A stretch of DNA of 64,000 bases from Tachypleus tridentatus (taxonomy: Eukaryota; Arthropoda; Merostomata; Xiphosura; Limulidae), in contig NC_134833.1 of NCBI RefSeq assembly GCF_004210375.1, forward strand, positions 23,502,063 through 23,566,062, given 5' to 3'. Below the pieces are notes generated by a model that saw only the letters and a list, made by a program, of their open reading frames with translations, searched no databases and was not told the origin of the DNA. Positions within the stretch are counted from its first letter, which is position 1. Each line of letters starts with the position of its first letter. Shown in pieces: positions 35,401-46,632 of this stretch. The position numbers and the translations under genes are program-made.

Positions 35401-35529
35401 AGCCATCTTCACCAAGTGCACAAAACAACACTTGTATTAAACTACTGAACCTTATTTTCCATATCTAAATGAAACTTTTCCAGGTGCAACAATTATCAGG
35501 TCTAGTCTCCCCAACAGAAATACTGAGTG
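32453..35529. other. Intergenic / 3' flank of SLC25A42 gene
   Basis: AT-rich; (AC)n near 33230-33238 and (TG)n near 34364-34373. Minus-strand open stretches at 32584-32886 and 34269-34451 have no recognised family. The SLC25A42 3' UTR should occupy the right-hand end. Confidence 0.55.
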
Positions 35530-35849
35530 TTACCTGTTTCTAAATATCTGAAGCCATCGGAAGAATTTTTGCAGGAGATCAAAAGCTGTAAAGCTAATCC
35601 CAACACATATCGGTCCCTTGACCCAGTTCATACTTAATCCTTTATACAGACCACCAACCACGCCTTCTTCTTTCAGTACGATACTAAGAGTGCTTTTAAT
35701 AGTTCGATAACTTCGACCCGTTACGACTGCTGTCTGCATCCGCCTGCGAACAATATCTAGTGGATAAGATGAAGTCTGACCCAACAAGCCAGCCAAAGCA
35801 CCAAACATAAGCCTCTCAGCAGGATTTGGTTCGTTTCTTTGAGTATATT
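35530..35849 (-). CDS. SLC25A42: SLC25A42, exon 6 with stop
   Basis: Begins [20 protein letters not shown]. It carries [20 protein letters not shown] and [20 protein letters not shown], and ends [17 protein letters not shown] before TAA (35532-35530). The stop overlaps a donor-like aacag/gtaaca. Since the human protein ends at the equivalent place, I read the exon through to the stop. Confidence 0.95.
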
Positions 35850-38800
35850 CTGCAATAAAGATAATATTTCATTTAAATATTTAAATTTAAGGAGAACAAA
35901 CTCGTACATATATCCAAGTTTCAGTACAAATAAACAAAACTTGTACAGTTAAATAATGTGCTTCAGGAATAAACAAGTATAATAATGATAGGGTATCACA
36001 TTTGTTTGTTAATCAAATACGATGAAGTAATTTCTAAAGATAGCGTTCTTCAATTTTTCCATTTTTAATTACGAGATTCTTTATACCACAGCATTTCCTT
36101 TCACATCTAAGCCTTTCAGAAAACAACATTTCTGGTGCTCAGATGTCTGAAAATAAGACATCATGTAATGAGTTACTGGGAAAAACAATTAAAGTTGAGA
36201 ATACAGAATCCAAATGAGAAACAAAAAAAAAATATCTGTAGCAACTGATAACTGCTTACATATTATAAGGATTATTGTTGATTTTACTTGCATGTTACGT
36301 ACATTTTGTTTCAGTGAAGGTTACAAACAAAAGTCAGTTTTAAAAAAGAAAATACTAAATATTTCTCAATGAAACTGTATAAACAGAATGATCCAAAGAA
36401 ATTATGGATGCTGTCACTATTAATTAAAACACTTTTTCGAGGCTTTGCTAAGAGGATCTCAAAAACAAACAGTAGTGAAATATGACCAGAAAAATCAACC
36501 AGTGTGAAGTTAACAAAAAGTCCCACCTTTAACAATTAAACTGTAGAAAAAAAATCTTCAGTGATAAACTATATTGACGTAGCTTTTTCTTATATCTAAG
36601 TGCATGTTTTAAAGAACTAATACTTAAACACTGAAAGCCCTCATGTAGCTTTGAGTGAAATTCAAAAACAAAACAATAAACACTGAATTAACAAAAGTCA
36701 TTCTTCCAACACAATACAACTATTAAAATGAACACAGCCAACTACCACTAGAAACAGCATGTAAAACTGTACTTAAATATAAAGGATTTTTTGTATCCAT
36801 TGCTTGGTTGAATGAAACACCTTTGTTTCCTTATCATTAATATAGATGAGCTACTAACGATGCTAAAAACATTGCTTAGATAATCATGTTGTTGGAACCA
36901 TTATTCAATCTGAGAAAAGAGCAATTATACTTCAAAGTGTGACTTACAGCCCTAGAACCTAGCTAAAAAAAAACCTCTAATTATCTTTTGTAATGAAAGA
37001 ACCAATAAAGAAAACAACAAACTTTAAAATTACACCACATAAATTAAAAAAATATATAATAAGCTGATTCTTTTTCTTTGATTACACAAACTGTATATTA
37101 ATTTAAGTTTAGAGGAACGTGCAAAATGATGTGATGTATATAACACCCCAAATATGGTCATAAACTGGCACCCGGTTGCAGCATCACTGAGTCGTAGCAT
37201 TCAAACACGGGCCTAGCCTAAAATCAGGTGTGCAATCATGTCGTTTTTTTGTTAAACATCCACGCTTATGAAAACTGAGTTTTAAATACTGAATAACAGC
37301 AATTATTTCTCATATTTGATTCTTGTAATGTTTTTTTTTTTGTTGTTGTTGTTCTTATAGTAAGTCTTAAAGAAATCTATAAACCTGTCAAGTCCTAACA
37401 AAAAAATTTTTTTAGATCCAATGGCCATGTTAAACACCAGAGAAACTATCTGCAACAACTGCCCATTCTAAAAGAGGCTTAAACAATTTAAATTACTTAT
37501 ATGTTAAAACACTTTCTTCGAGTTGCAAACAGTTCTAAGCTAAAAATCCATTGAAAATCTAGTTAGCTACATCTTGTGCAGTGAAATCAAACATAATACA
37601 TCACGTGAGCACAGCTAACAATGACCATAAAACAAAATAGTTCAAGAACTTACCATAATGTAACCTTTTCAGTGTCTCATAGGTAAAAAAGCTTGTCCCT
37701 GAGTAAGGGATTACCCCTAATACAGTAGGTGAAAAACCCCTATACAATGTAAAAGCTCCTTCTTCTTTCCAAATTTTTAAAAATACATGAGCAAGAGTCG
37801 TATACCTATATCAACATACACACACACAAAAGTTTTGAATAAGTATTTTATGCCACTAGATATTAGAAGAAAATTTCAAAAGACAATACATCTATAAAGG
37901 TCCTGTATGAAACAAGAGAAACTTTAGTAAGCAGTACATATATACTAAAGTGGCCCTTATTCACGAGGGTAAAAAACTACAGTGTTCGTTTCTTTTCGGG
38001 CATCTTATACTTTTAAGAGAAATTACGTAAATTAAAGTAGACAGTTTTATGGCAATCAAAGCGTGTTGAAATGTTGCTACTGGCCCTCGAAGTTTCTTCC
38101 TCTATGATGCTGTGCTGTGCAGTGTGGATCACACATACAATGAGCTACCCAAACAAACAGAAATCTGAAGACATAATGCAATCCTCTCTGAAAACTTTTA
38201 GAGAATGAAAGGCAAAACGAACCTAGTGCAGAAACATAGATAATCAGTTGCTTGGAACTGTCCCATTTTACAGAATGCAGCAACATTTGCTTCTACAGCT
38301 CTCACAGCAATGCTTTCCTTTGCATTAGGGAACTTCCTCCTCTTCTCCTTTATCACCAAAAGATGGCACTGCAGTTCTTGAGAGCTTGGTTTCCACAACA
38401 CATCATTATTAAAGAATATGAGAGAGATAAGTTTCTCAGCCAAATACAAAAGATGGTGTATGAACTACTTGAGTATTGTGTTGACCACCTGTGGATCTCA
38501 AATTTTATAAGCTTGTATGAGTTGTAGGTCATTCCTTTGTGTGTCAGCAATGGAGCTCAGTACCATGCTTTGATGTAAGTGGTGGATATGAATATGTACA
38601 TTCTTTGAATTGCTCCCTTCTTTGTGATCATGGGGCTAAACAGGCTCTGGAACATGAAGTCTTTGAGTGCAGGTGGCTTTTCTGATTCACCTGTCATGAT
38701 GCATTGCTCCGAGAGCCATCAACTTAACTCTTTAAAATGGGCAACCCTCCTAGGAAGAATGATACCAATTTCAAAAGTTCTCTGTAGCCAATTCTGGATT

Positions 38801-41800
38801 GCCAAATCCAAAATGACTTCAACAACTACAATAATTTCTCCATCAGAGATGTCCAAGGCAGAGAAAGCTGTATTGGCAACATACATCATAATCTGGGACA
38901 CTTCCTTGTCCAAGAATCCAAAATGACTGTAACAACTACAAAAATTTCTCCATCAGAGATGTCCAAGGCTGTATTGTCAACATACATCATAATCTGGGAC
39001 ACTTCCTTGTCTAAAAATCCTCACTTCTCTCAAAAGCACTTGTGGAGCAAGATGACTGACATAACTGATGTTCCCATAGAAGTTAAAAAGACTGCCTTGA
39101 GCATGATGTCAAAGATGTGAAAGCAAGCTCAACTTAACTATTCTTCTCAAAGCAACACAGAACCTATTTGTCTTCTCAGTGTTTAAGGCAGTGACGTTAA
39201 AGCATGTGGCTCAGACTCCTTCAGGATTAGATTACCTTCTCCATTGCATCGCAAAAAACTTGGCAGCATGCTCTAAGTTTGAATCTATTTTACTCAAAAT
39301 GTGTTCAGAGTAGTTCCTCATCATTTCTCTGAAATCAAGATGCCCCAATAAAAACTCAAAAGTTCAAAAATAAGGGTCATTCTAATAGATATTAATAAAA
39401 CAATGCTTTAAAATATTCATTGAATAATTTTTAAATTTACTTTAAACTCTTGGTCTTTCTAGTGTTTTCATTAAAATAATGCAGAAAATACAAGATAAAC
39501 ATCATTTATATCTACACAAAATAGCAGATATAACAGGAAGAAATGATCAAATATTCTTTTAACCACAATCTATCACACTATTTTGTAATCAAACACTTAT
39601 ATTAAAACAATTTTGTTCTAATAACAGTGTCACATATTTATCCTTAGATGAATGAAATGAAATTCCCCTAAAAGATGAAGAGATGTAGTTGCTTTCAAAA
39701 TGACACAACAGACATACACTTCTCATGTTAAAATTCAGTCTATTAGTACTATTTACATGTATGAAATAACTATTTGTAGATTTAGTAATGACTGAACATA
39801 TTCAAAAATATTTAAGTAGTTCCTAATAAAATACTAAAATAGTAAGCATAAACCTCTGACATTCAATATTATGTGGGAAAAAAAAACATTAAAATTTTAC
39901 ACTGAAATTTAGGCTTTAACAGAATTGGAACTTTTCATTCACAGCTTTAACAAAAATAAACATTTTTAATACATTTTTTTATATATTTATTCTTGTTTCT
40001 CTTTCTACAGTTAACCAGTAAGAAGCTACATTGTTACAGCTTCATTATAGAAGCAAAGACTGTGTAAGGATTTTAAGTTCTTTGACCAACCTGCATCAAA
40101 TATTTGGAAAGTGGTCAACAATACTAAATGCATATTGTACACTATTTTTTTTATAGTATACTATTTCATACTAAAATAATCATTTCTATAACAACAAACA
40201 GCCCTCCTAAAAAAAAAAACTGAAAAAATAAAATATTTTCTTATATACCTACTGGAAAAATTTATCTGAGATGAGTACACATTATTACACTTAATACTTG
40301 TTAAAAACTAGGTTTATTTTCTAATTTTGCTCTAAGCAGATAGCTTGCTCTGGTTGGAAGTCAATAACAGAATATGTTATCCTATAATAACATCCAAACG
40401 TTACAATACACACTTACTGAATAAACATTAACAGGTCTAAAATTAACCATAAGTGTATTTACTTGTCTTTGTGAGTAACAGCCATTCTAGCTCGAGCCAA
40501 GTCCAGTGGATACGTACAAGTGCTTGAGGTAACACCAGCCAATGAACCGGCTATGAAAGACCTCCCTGGGTAGGATTTCCTATAACCATCTTATCAGTTA
40601 TAATTTCAGAGTATTTCAATAAAACAAAATCCGATTCATTATTAAACTACGTTACACAGCACAAAGAGAATTAGTCTTATGATAACCAAGCAAAAAAAAA
40701 AACTACCATTAATAATTATCAAATTCTTGACATATATTGTTGAAGCTATCATGTTTGTGCTTTTAGTTACAGTATAAAACATGTACCAACTTGCAGCTTT
40801 CAACATAGATCAAGTTTAACAAAAATTATATATGTATTTGTAGAACAATTAAGCATAGTACAGTTTCTAAATACATGCTGACTACTATAAAAGTATAACA
40901 TTTTCTTCAGGTTTACTTGCAAATCTTTTGTTTACTATTTTTATCAGATGTTTTAGCTGCAGAACTTACTGGAAAAGCTCTACAAATTAATTAATTGTAT
41001 TTCTTCATGCAAAAATAACTGAAACATGTTCACTAATATCCTTCTAAATGAAACTGTAATGCTGTACCACAGTGTCAGAAAAACTGAAAAGTATTTTGAT
41101 AAATATACACGTCTCTCATTAAAAAACTATATTACAAAAATACACTTCTTTATGAAGCTATTTTTAACCAGCTAGTTAGATTTCGAAATTGTTCTCTAAT
41201 TTTGCAATCTATTGATATGTTATATCACAGAACAGCTGGTATGGGTATTACCACTTTTACTGATAAGCAGAGAACAATGTTTCAACCTTTCTAGGTCATC
41301 AAGAACTATTAATATATTGTTATACTGGAACCTAAATAGATTGTTTTTAATCTAAAATGCTTACCTTTGTGCAACAATATAACATCTGTTGTAGACCATT
41401 TAAAATGTATATATGATTAATTCATTTAATATCTTTTACAATGTGAATTTTTTTTTCTTCTGACATTCTGCATCATTAGTTTTCATCACTTCAATTGTGG
41501 AATAATATAGAGATAGTTTCTTAACAAAATTCTAAGTTTACTTACTTCTGGGCAATAGTTTCAACTTGTAGAACTTGCTTCCACTGCTCATGAGCAGCAT
41601 ACTGTATGGAAGCATATGGTACGACTCTGGCCATTGTAGCAGAGTTCCCTCGCCACCAGCTCAGGATACCAGCTGACCTGTAGCTTTTAATAAGGAACTG
41701 AAAAGCTTCTCGAAATGTGAACTTCTTATTCTGGACTGTTAAACACACAAAATGGTTTGTCTAAAAACAGGTTCAATTTATTTGAAAATGTTTTAGCTTT

Positions 41801-44030
41801 CTTCACACTTTTCTGCATCAATCTCATTTTGCAAAAATAAAACTTTTTATACAATAATGGTTTTCAATTAAACAATATTTTCGAAATAGGGGCAAAACAA
41901 AAGCATCGATACTTAAACAAGGGCACTAACAAGAAGAGAGTTTCTGATAACTTCCATTCTGCATGACATCGAAAGAATTCTATCTTATCTGTTTTATTCT
42001 AGTACAAATAGATAAACTGTAGATGAAACACACACACTTTTTTTTCTTGATTCTGAAATTACACATTTAAGATTATTCACCTTCAAAATTCTGGCAAAAA
42101 AAAATGTTGACAAATATTTAGATACAATTATACTGAGAAATTAGATAAATTATTTTATGGTGGAACTTCCACAACTAATATAGAATATTAGTATTATATA
42201 TTAGAGTTTGAAATTATTTGCACACAGCCAGCTAACTTTCAAATAAAGAATTTGTGTGTTGTATGTTGTGGACATATAATATCAAACAGTAACTAGAGGA
42301 GCACACAGTAGAGTGTGATGATCAGCCACACAACAACACTGGTCATAATCAACTCTTAAACAATAAGAAAATATGCAAGTCCATCATTCTCAATAAACAG
42401 ACCATTTTTAGCAGGACAATGAGGAATAACATTCTACATATTTCCACCACATTTCATCAAAATCTCATCATTTTGACAGAACTATGGAGCAAAACTGTGA
42501 AGTATCAACTCCAATGTCAACTGATAGGGAGGTTTTTGGATTTTTGTGACCTTGACCTTTGACACACACACCCCAAAAAAAAAAACAACTTAAATTTGGT
42601 TATAATATTAATTTATACCATTTTCACACAAATGTATTTACTCATTTTCAAGAAGCCTTAATGAGAAACACATACATGGGGGGGAGACCTCTGTCCACCT
42701 TCAGCAATAAAGATAATTACAAACATTAACGTGTTTCAATTAATATCTGGAGATGAGAGGTAGGAAAATAATATTATGAGAGGTATATAACACTTATCAT
42801 TTCTTATCACCTAGAAAAATGGCAACAACTAGTCTAAAAGTAATTAAACATTTTAAAGTACAAACAATAACTTGCGTGTATTTAGTGAATTAAATACATT
42901 AAGTTTTCCACCATTAAAAATAACGCACTTAATAAACATTGAAGTACAATAAAAATACATACAGGTACAATTCTTTGAAACTACTACACAAGAATAAATG
43001 TACGAAAACAAACAGTGCAAAAATTTTATTAAAAATCCATAAACATTAAAGGAAAAGAAAAATTTAAGACAACTACAGGCAAATATTAGATAGCTGTAGA
43101 AATTAATATAAGAATAATTTCTTTTTTCTTCAAAACAATTTAAGGTAAGGTTTGTATGCAAAAATTAACTGATAAGAAATGTTTACTTACTCTGAAAATT
43201 AATTTTTGTTCGGTCAAGAGGAGCAATAACTGTTTTGGCAATGGCTCCTGCCATAGCTCCAGCTGCTAGAGAGGTAAGGACTCTTTCTTTGTTGGTGAGC
43301 TGTGGCAAGTAGAATTAGGTCCCATAATCATTTCTACATGTTAAGGCAAGCACTAATTCAGTTATAAATACTACTTGTGTGGAATTAAGACATTAAAATC
43401 AAGTCTTCCCCATACATTTAACCTGAATATTGAATAAGGTTTACTGCTTCAACAGTTTTTGTTAAAATAGGTTTGTTTTTCTGAGAGACATGTGGTGTCT
43501 AGTCTATTTTCATGCAATACCCAAATGGGTATTTACTTTTTTTAAATTTGCTCTCAAATTATTTAAATCATTGGTTTTAACTCGTGTCGATCAATGACAA
43601 ATCAACAAATTATCTGAATTGTTCACCTTGTAAGTTGCACATACAAATGAGTGTAGATATTTAGTTTATGTGTATGCAAGTAAATTTAAGTAAAAGTGCA
43701 TACAAACATATCAAACTCGGTAATTCTAAATTTCACATACATTTTGTATTCAGAGCTTTTGAATATAACCACTACATGTTACATGCTGGAAATGCATTAA
43801 ATTCACATAGTAAAAGGACAAAGAAATTAATCCATAAAAATTAGGTACAGGTATTACCTTAAACTTGGATTATTTACTTTTTATATACAAACCGTTTTCT
43901 TGTGATGTTCTTCTAATTTCTGTTCAACCAATCCCAAACTTTCCTCTGCATGCTTGATGTCAACGTCCAGTAGTACTTCTGGTGGATGCCGACGAATTAT
44001 AGTTGAACCTGGAGATTCTTTTAGATTCAT
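35530..44030 (-). CDS. SLC25A42: Mitochondrial carrier SLC25A42-like (CoA/ADP carrier), complete
   Basis: Six coding exons, read on the minus strand: 44030-43893, 43299-43191, 41735-41546, 40579-40463, 37805-37654 and 35849-35530. The total is 1026 bases (341 residues plus stop), close to the roughly 318 residues of vertebrate SLC25A42. All phases agree. The three mitochondrial-carrier signatures are present: [20 protein letters not shown] and [12 protein letters not shown]. Long stretches match the family: [39 protein letters not shown] and [23 protein letters not shown]25A42 exchanges CoA for adenine nucleotides across the inner mitochondrial membrane. The N-terminal 46 residues are acidic and poorly conserved. 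Confidence 0.96.
35850..37653 (-). other. Intron 5 of SLC25A42
   Basis: AT-rich. At about 36637-36677 there is a short SINE tail (gccctcatgtagctttga and flanking bases, plus orientation). Otherwise nothing recognised. Confidence 0.6.
37654..37805 (-). CDS. SLC25A42: SLC25A42, exon 5
   Basis: Encodes [40 protein letters not shown] and [13 protein letters not shown] and YRG..PT..G..PY motifs of the second carrier repeat. Confidence 0.96.
38080..39260 (-). mobile_element. Unclassified protein-coding-like remnant, possibly retroelement gag
   Basis: Richer in G+C than its intron, with several fairly long minus-strand reading pieces (38077-38286, 38198-38449, 38719-38913) in different frames. Translations include [20 protein letters not shown] and [20 protein letters not shown]. 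The latter region loosely resembles gag-like parts of DIRS elements. Broken by frameshifts and by an internal duplication at 38804-39016. Could also be a decayed host-gene retrocopy. Confidence 0.35.
38804..39016. repeat. Tandem duplication (about 105 bp)
   Basis: The copies 38804-38914 and 38915-39016 share aatccaaaatgact, aatttctccatcagagatgt, ccaaggc and acatacatcataatctggga, then cacttccttgtc. The second copy lacks a short agagaaa-type segment. Confidence 0.93.
40463..40579 (-). CDS. SLC25A42: SLC25A42, exon 4
   Basis: Encodes [20 protein letters not shown] and [19 protein letters not shown]: second carrier repeat with YPLDLARAR. The acceptor gttatag at 40586-40580 was chosen over a nearer AG because only it keeps the frame. 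Confidence 0.93.
40580..41545 (-). other. Intron 3 of SLC25A42
   Basis: AT-rich; holds a partial copy at about 41236-41305 of the fold-back repeat seen at 20297-20432 (acttttactgataagcagag, then ctaggtcatc). Confidence 0.65.
41546..41735 (-). CDS. SLC25A42: SLC25A42, exon 3
   Basis: Encodes [54 protein letters not shown] and [26 protein letters not shown] is diagnostic of this carrier subfamily. Confidence 0.96.
41736..43190 (-). other. Intron 2 of SLC25A42
   Basis: AT-rich, no recognised gene or element; short A- and G-runs (42578-42586, 42677-42682). Confidence 0.6.
43191..43299 (-). CDS. SLC25A42: SLC25A42, exon 2
   Basis: Encodes [20 protein letters not shown] and [16 protein letters not shown]: the first transmembrane helix with GAxAG and the first PLDRTK signature. 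Confidence 0.95.
43300..43892 (-). other. Intron 1 (coding) of SLC25A42
   Basis: 593 bases, AT-rich, nothing recognised. Confidence 0.65.
43893..44030 (-). CDS. SLC25A42: SLC25A42, exon 1 (start codon)
   Basis: ATG at 44030-44028, preceded one base earlier by an in-frame-independent TGA that closes an upstream reading frame. Encodes [20 protein letters not shown] and a charged tail ending KLEEHHKKT. The upstream ATG at 44040 stops after two codons and was rejected as the start. Donor gtttgt follows. Confidence 0.85.
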
Positions 44031-44110
44031 TTCAGTACATGGCCTCTGTTACATATGGGTCTATGTACATCATGCTTTTAGGTCTTAGTCAGAACTCTCC
44101 ACAACATAGT
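44031..44110 (-). other. Probable SLC25A42 5' UTR with short upstream reading frames
   Basis: An acceptor-like ttgcag lies just upstream (inverted, 44116-44111), which would start this exon at 44110. The leader has several upstream ATGs. One frame encodes MMYIDPYVTEAMY and stops one base before the main ATG. Such an arrangement can lower or condition translation of the main frame; this is inferred from layout only. Confidence 0.45.
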
Positions 44111-45462
44111 CTGCAAATTAAACAAGCTTATAACACACTGTAGTAACAATGAGATTTTATAAATAAATAAATTAATTACTGAAACAGTACACTAATTATT
44201 AATTGTGCTTACATTTTATTTACTTGAAGTTTGTGAATATTTTGTAACATTATTTTTGCTGGTTACACTTTATGTAAATAATCCTTTAGCTTACATTCAT
44301 TCATTCGTACAACAAAATTATTAAATGGAACCAATATCTTCTTTTAAAATATTTTTTATCCAATTCACAAGAATGAATGTAAAAAATGGCTTCCATATAG
44401 ATCGACAATTTCAGTCTTAGTGATGCTTATGCACCAGCTGATTATGCATGCATACGTAAGAGCATACTACACTGAACTAGCTACATCCTATCACTCTTCC
44501 CAGTGTGATATTCACTTCTTTTGCATGGTCACCCAAATGAGGTATTTCCCAAAAAAAGGTGCCCTGCACAGAATCAAAATCCTCCTAAGCTTTATAAAAC
44601 TAATTTTGTTTAACGTTGGAGATGAGAAGATATGTAAAACTTTAAATCTATAGACCTAGTGATACTACAAACCAATGTCTTTCTTTCTTGCTTCGCACTA
44701 TGTATTAAGTTATTCTCTTTGATACAGACCTGCAAACTATGACTGTTTAGGGCTTGTAATTTACTTAACAGAATGTTTCTATCATTATCACTGAAACACA
44801 TGTAAACAGTCAAACATTCTATAAGATTTTATATACACTCCATCCTAAATATAATTAAGATCCATTAAGGAAAAAAAAACACCCATTAGGTTTCATTTAA
44901 AAACCTAAAAACTAGATATTAACATAATTCACAAAGCCCATCAGTCAACCATTCACCAAGCGATCAAAACACAAAAACAAACTTTATAAAATCTTTCACA
45001 AATATATGTCAATGGATAAAAGTTTAGAAGAAACTAAACAGCAAACACTACATTCATCAGGAATTTCTGACATACAGAACAATTAACAAACTTGATACTC
45101 CAATACTAAGTACTCAGCTAAAACCTAATACACAAACACTAAAGTTACAAAATATAACTACAACTGCATGTTAAATTAAGAGAAAACCGAACAATGTGGC
45201 AATGAGCAAATAATTGCAATCAAACTACACAAAATGTTTCTAAAATGAGTGTTTTACACTAATTTAAACAGAACTGGGAATTAGATTGTAGAATCAAACT
45301 AGTATTAAATATACCAACACAACTGGAAAACTCGTATACTACAAACAACAGCATATTTTATGGTATCCAAATTTATTCATTGTTTAACATTTATTTTTAA
45401 GCTGTTATTATTAGTATCACTATCACTATAATTTGTGCAAGTGCCTATGCAAATTAAGCTAA
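44111..45462 (-). other. Probable leader intron of SLC25A42
   Basis: AT-rich, nothing recognised. Intron status depends on the proposed first exon near 45.5 kb. Confidence 0.4.
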
Positions 45463-45600
45463 ACCTGCTAAAGTAATAAGCGCACGAAATCAGAAAGCCG
45501 AGAACGGGCACAATGCAACAGCCTCTCAGTATCAGCGTATGCCGAAGCTTTCGGCATAATAATTGGTTAGCTCTCGGCGCATCCAAAAATTGGTTACTTT
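45463..45600 (-). promoter_or_regulatory. Probable promoter and non-coding first exon of SLC25A42
   Basis: A CpG-containing island in otherwise AT-rich DNA. Read on the minus strand it has two CCAAT boxes (complement at 45589-45593 and 45562-45566, 27 bases apart, both taaccaat or aaccaat). Next come a 21-bp palindrome at 45538-45558 and a GC-richer leader ending in a donor-like gcag/gttta near 45463. It lies 1.5 kb upstream of the first coding exon in the right orientation. No TATA box. The minus-strand open stretch across it (45377-45586) is more likely fortuitous. Confidence 0.45.
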
Positions 45601-46345
45601 AAATAAATGCATTTTATAATGATAACTCTCAACTAATTAACTATAAATCAAACATGTACATACCAAAAACAAATATCACTGAAACTTTTTTTTTAAATTA
45701 CACCCTTTAGCGTAATTTAAAAGTGCAAGGTTCACTAGTTTATATCCCACATGATATCACACTCGTAACATCGGCATAATCCCTCTGGTGAGAGCAAGAC
45801 AATGATTTACGAAATCCTGCATTGTAATTTATTTGGTTGTTCTTAAGTTCAAAGCTACACATCGGGCTATCTGGACTTTGCCCACCATATGTACAGAAAT
45901 TCGACTTCTAGAGAAGTAAGTTCACAGACATACTACAAAGAGGCAAGTTTCATATGGAGAAACATTTTAAATACATTCACAATCACAAACCTGATATGTA
46001 TTCAAATTATTTAATCAATTATATGGAAACAAGGCCAGCAAAACATTTAGAGAACGTAACGTGTTTGAGCGATGTTATTATTCACCAAACAGTAAAAACT
46101 AAATATATTTCAACGGCCTGATCGTTGATTTTTTGTTAATAGACTTAACGATTTCCAGAAGAAAGAGACAATACATAATGTTAAGTTCAACAAATACAAA
46201 ATTGTACTTTGAAACAAATAGCTAGGAAATAGGCGAATTCTGATTGAACTAATACATCATGGATTAAATTAAAATAAGTGAGTAAAGTGTTTTTAAATCT
46301 GTTTAAACTGAAGAAAGATCGTTTTAAAATAAACCAAGTATAAGG
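45601..46345. other. Intergenic, with a small SINE-2 fragment
   Basis: AT-rich upstream region. Contains the family-2 SINE fragment at 45838-45945 and the left target duplication (46335-46345) of the next SINE. Confidence 0.6.
45838..45945 (-). mobile_element. SINE family 2 fragment
   Basis: Carries caaagctacacatcgggcta, tctggactttgcccaccata and agtaagttcacagacatact. It shares this order with 50592-50704 and 53232-53345 but differs from the main SINE. Head lies to the right, so the element is minus-oriented. Confidence 0.6.
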
Positions 46346-46621
46346 TTTGTTTGTTTTGGAATTTCGCACAAAGCTACTCGAGGGCTATCTGTGCTAGCCG
46401 TCCATAATATAGCAGTGCAAGACTAGAGGGAAGGCAGCTAGTCATCACCACCCACCACTAACTCTTGGGCTAATCTTTTACCAACGAATAGTGGGATTGA
46501 TCGTCATATTATAACGCCCCCACGGCTGAAAGGGCGAGCATGTTTGGCGCGATGGGGATGCGAACCCGCGACCCTCAGATTACGAGTCGCACGCCTTAAC
46601 ACGCTTGGCCATGCCGGGCCA
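46346..46621 (-). mobile_element. Intact tRNA-derived SINE with 11-bp target duplication
   Basis: Best copy in the window. Read on the minus strand, the tRNA-like head has an A-box region tggccaagcgtg, an anticodon-arm-like gactcgtaatctgagggtcg and a B box gggttcgcatccc. The body follows (cagccgtgggggcgttataa; gcccaagagttagtggtggg) and a tail ending in ttccaaaacaaacaaac. The duplication caagtataagg occurs at 46335-46345 and 46622-46632. The anticodon position reads CGT and the arm resembles tRNA-Thr, so that ancestry is likely. Confidence 0.95.
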
Positions 46622-46632
46622 CAAGTATAAGG

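Larger units (their letters stand above)
37806..40462 (-). other. Intron 4 of SLC25A42
   Basis: Contains the coding-like remnant at 38080-39260 (listed separately). The remainder (39261-40462) is AT-rich with no recognised feature. Confidence 0.6.

Noticed and set aside
35520-35535. Splice donor aacag/gtaaca near the end of SLC25A42 exon 6
   Set aside because: The stop codon lies within it and the human protein ends at the equivalent point; a further exon is not needed.
41236-41305. Possible regulatory hairpin in SLC25A42 intron 3
   Set aside because: It is a partial copy of the dispersed repeat at 20297-20432, lacking the second arm.
45377-45586. 69-codon minus-strand open stretch beginning MDAPRANQ
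   Set aside because: Overlaps the CCAAT/CpG region better explained as promoter and leader; no homology recognised and composition decays to AT-rich residues at its end.
46546-46621. Genuine tRNA-Thr gene (minus strand)
   Set aside because: It has A and B boxes, but it is the head of a SINE with body, tail and target duplication; the arms are imperfect.
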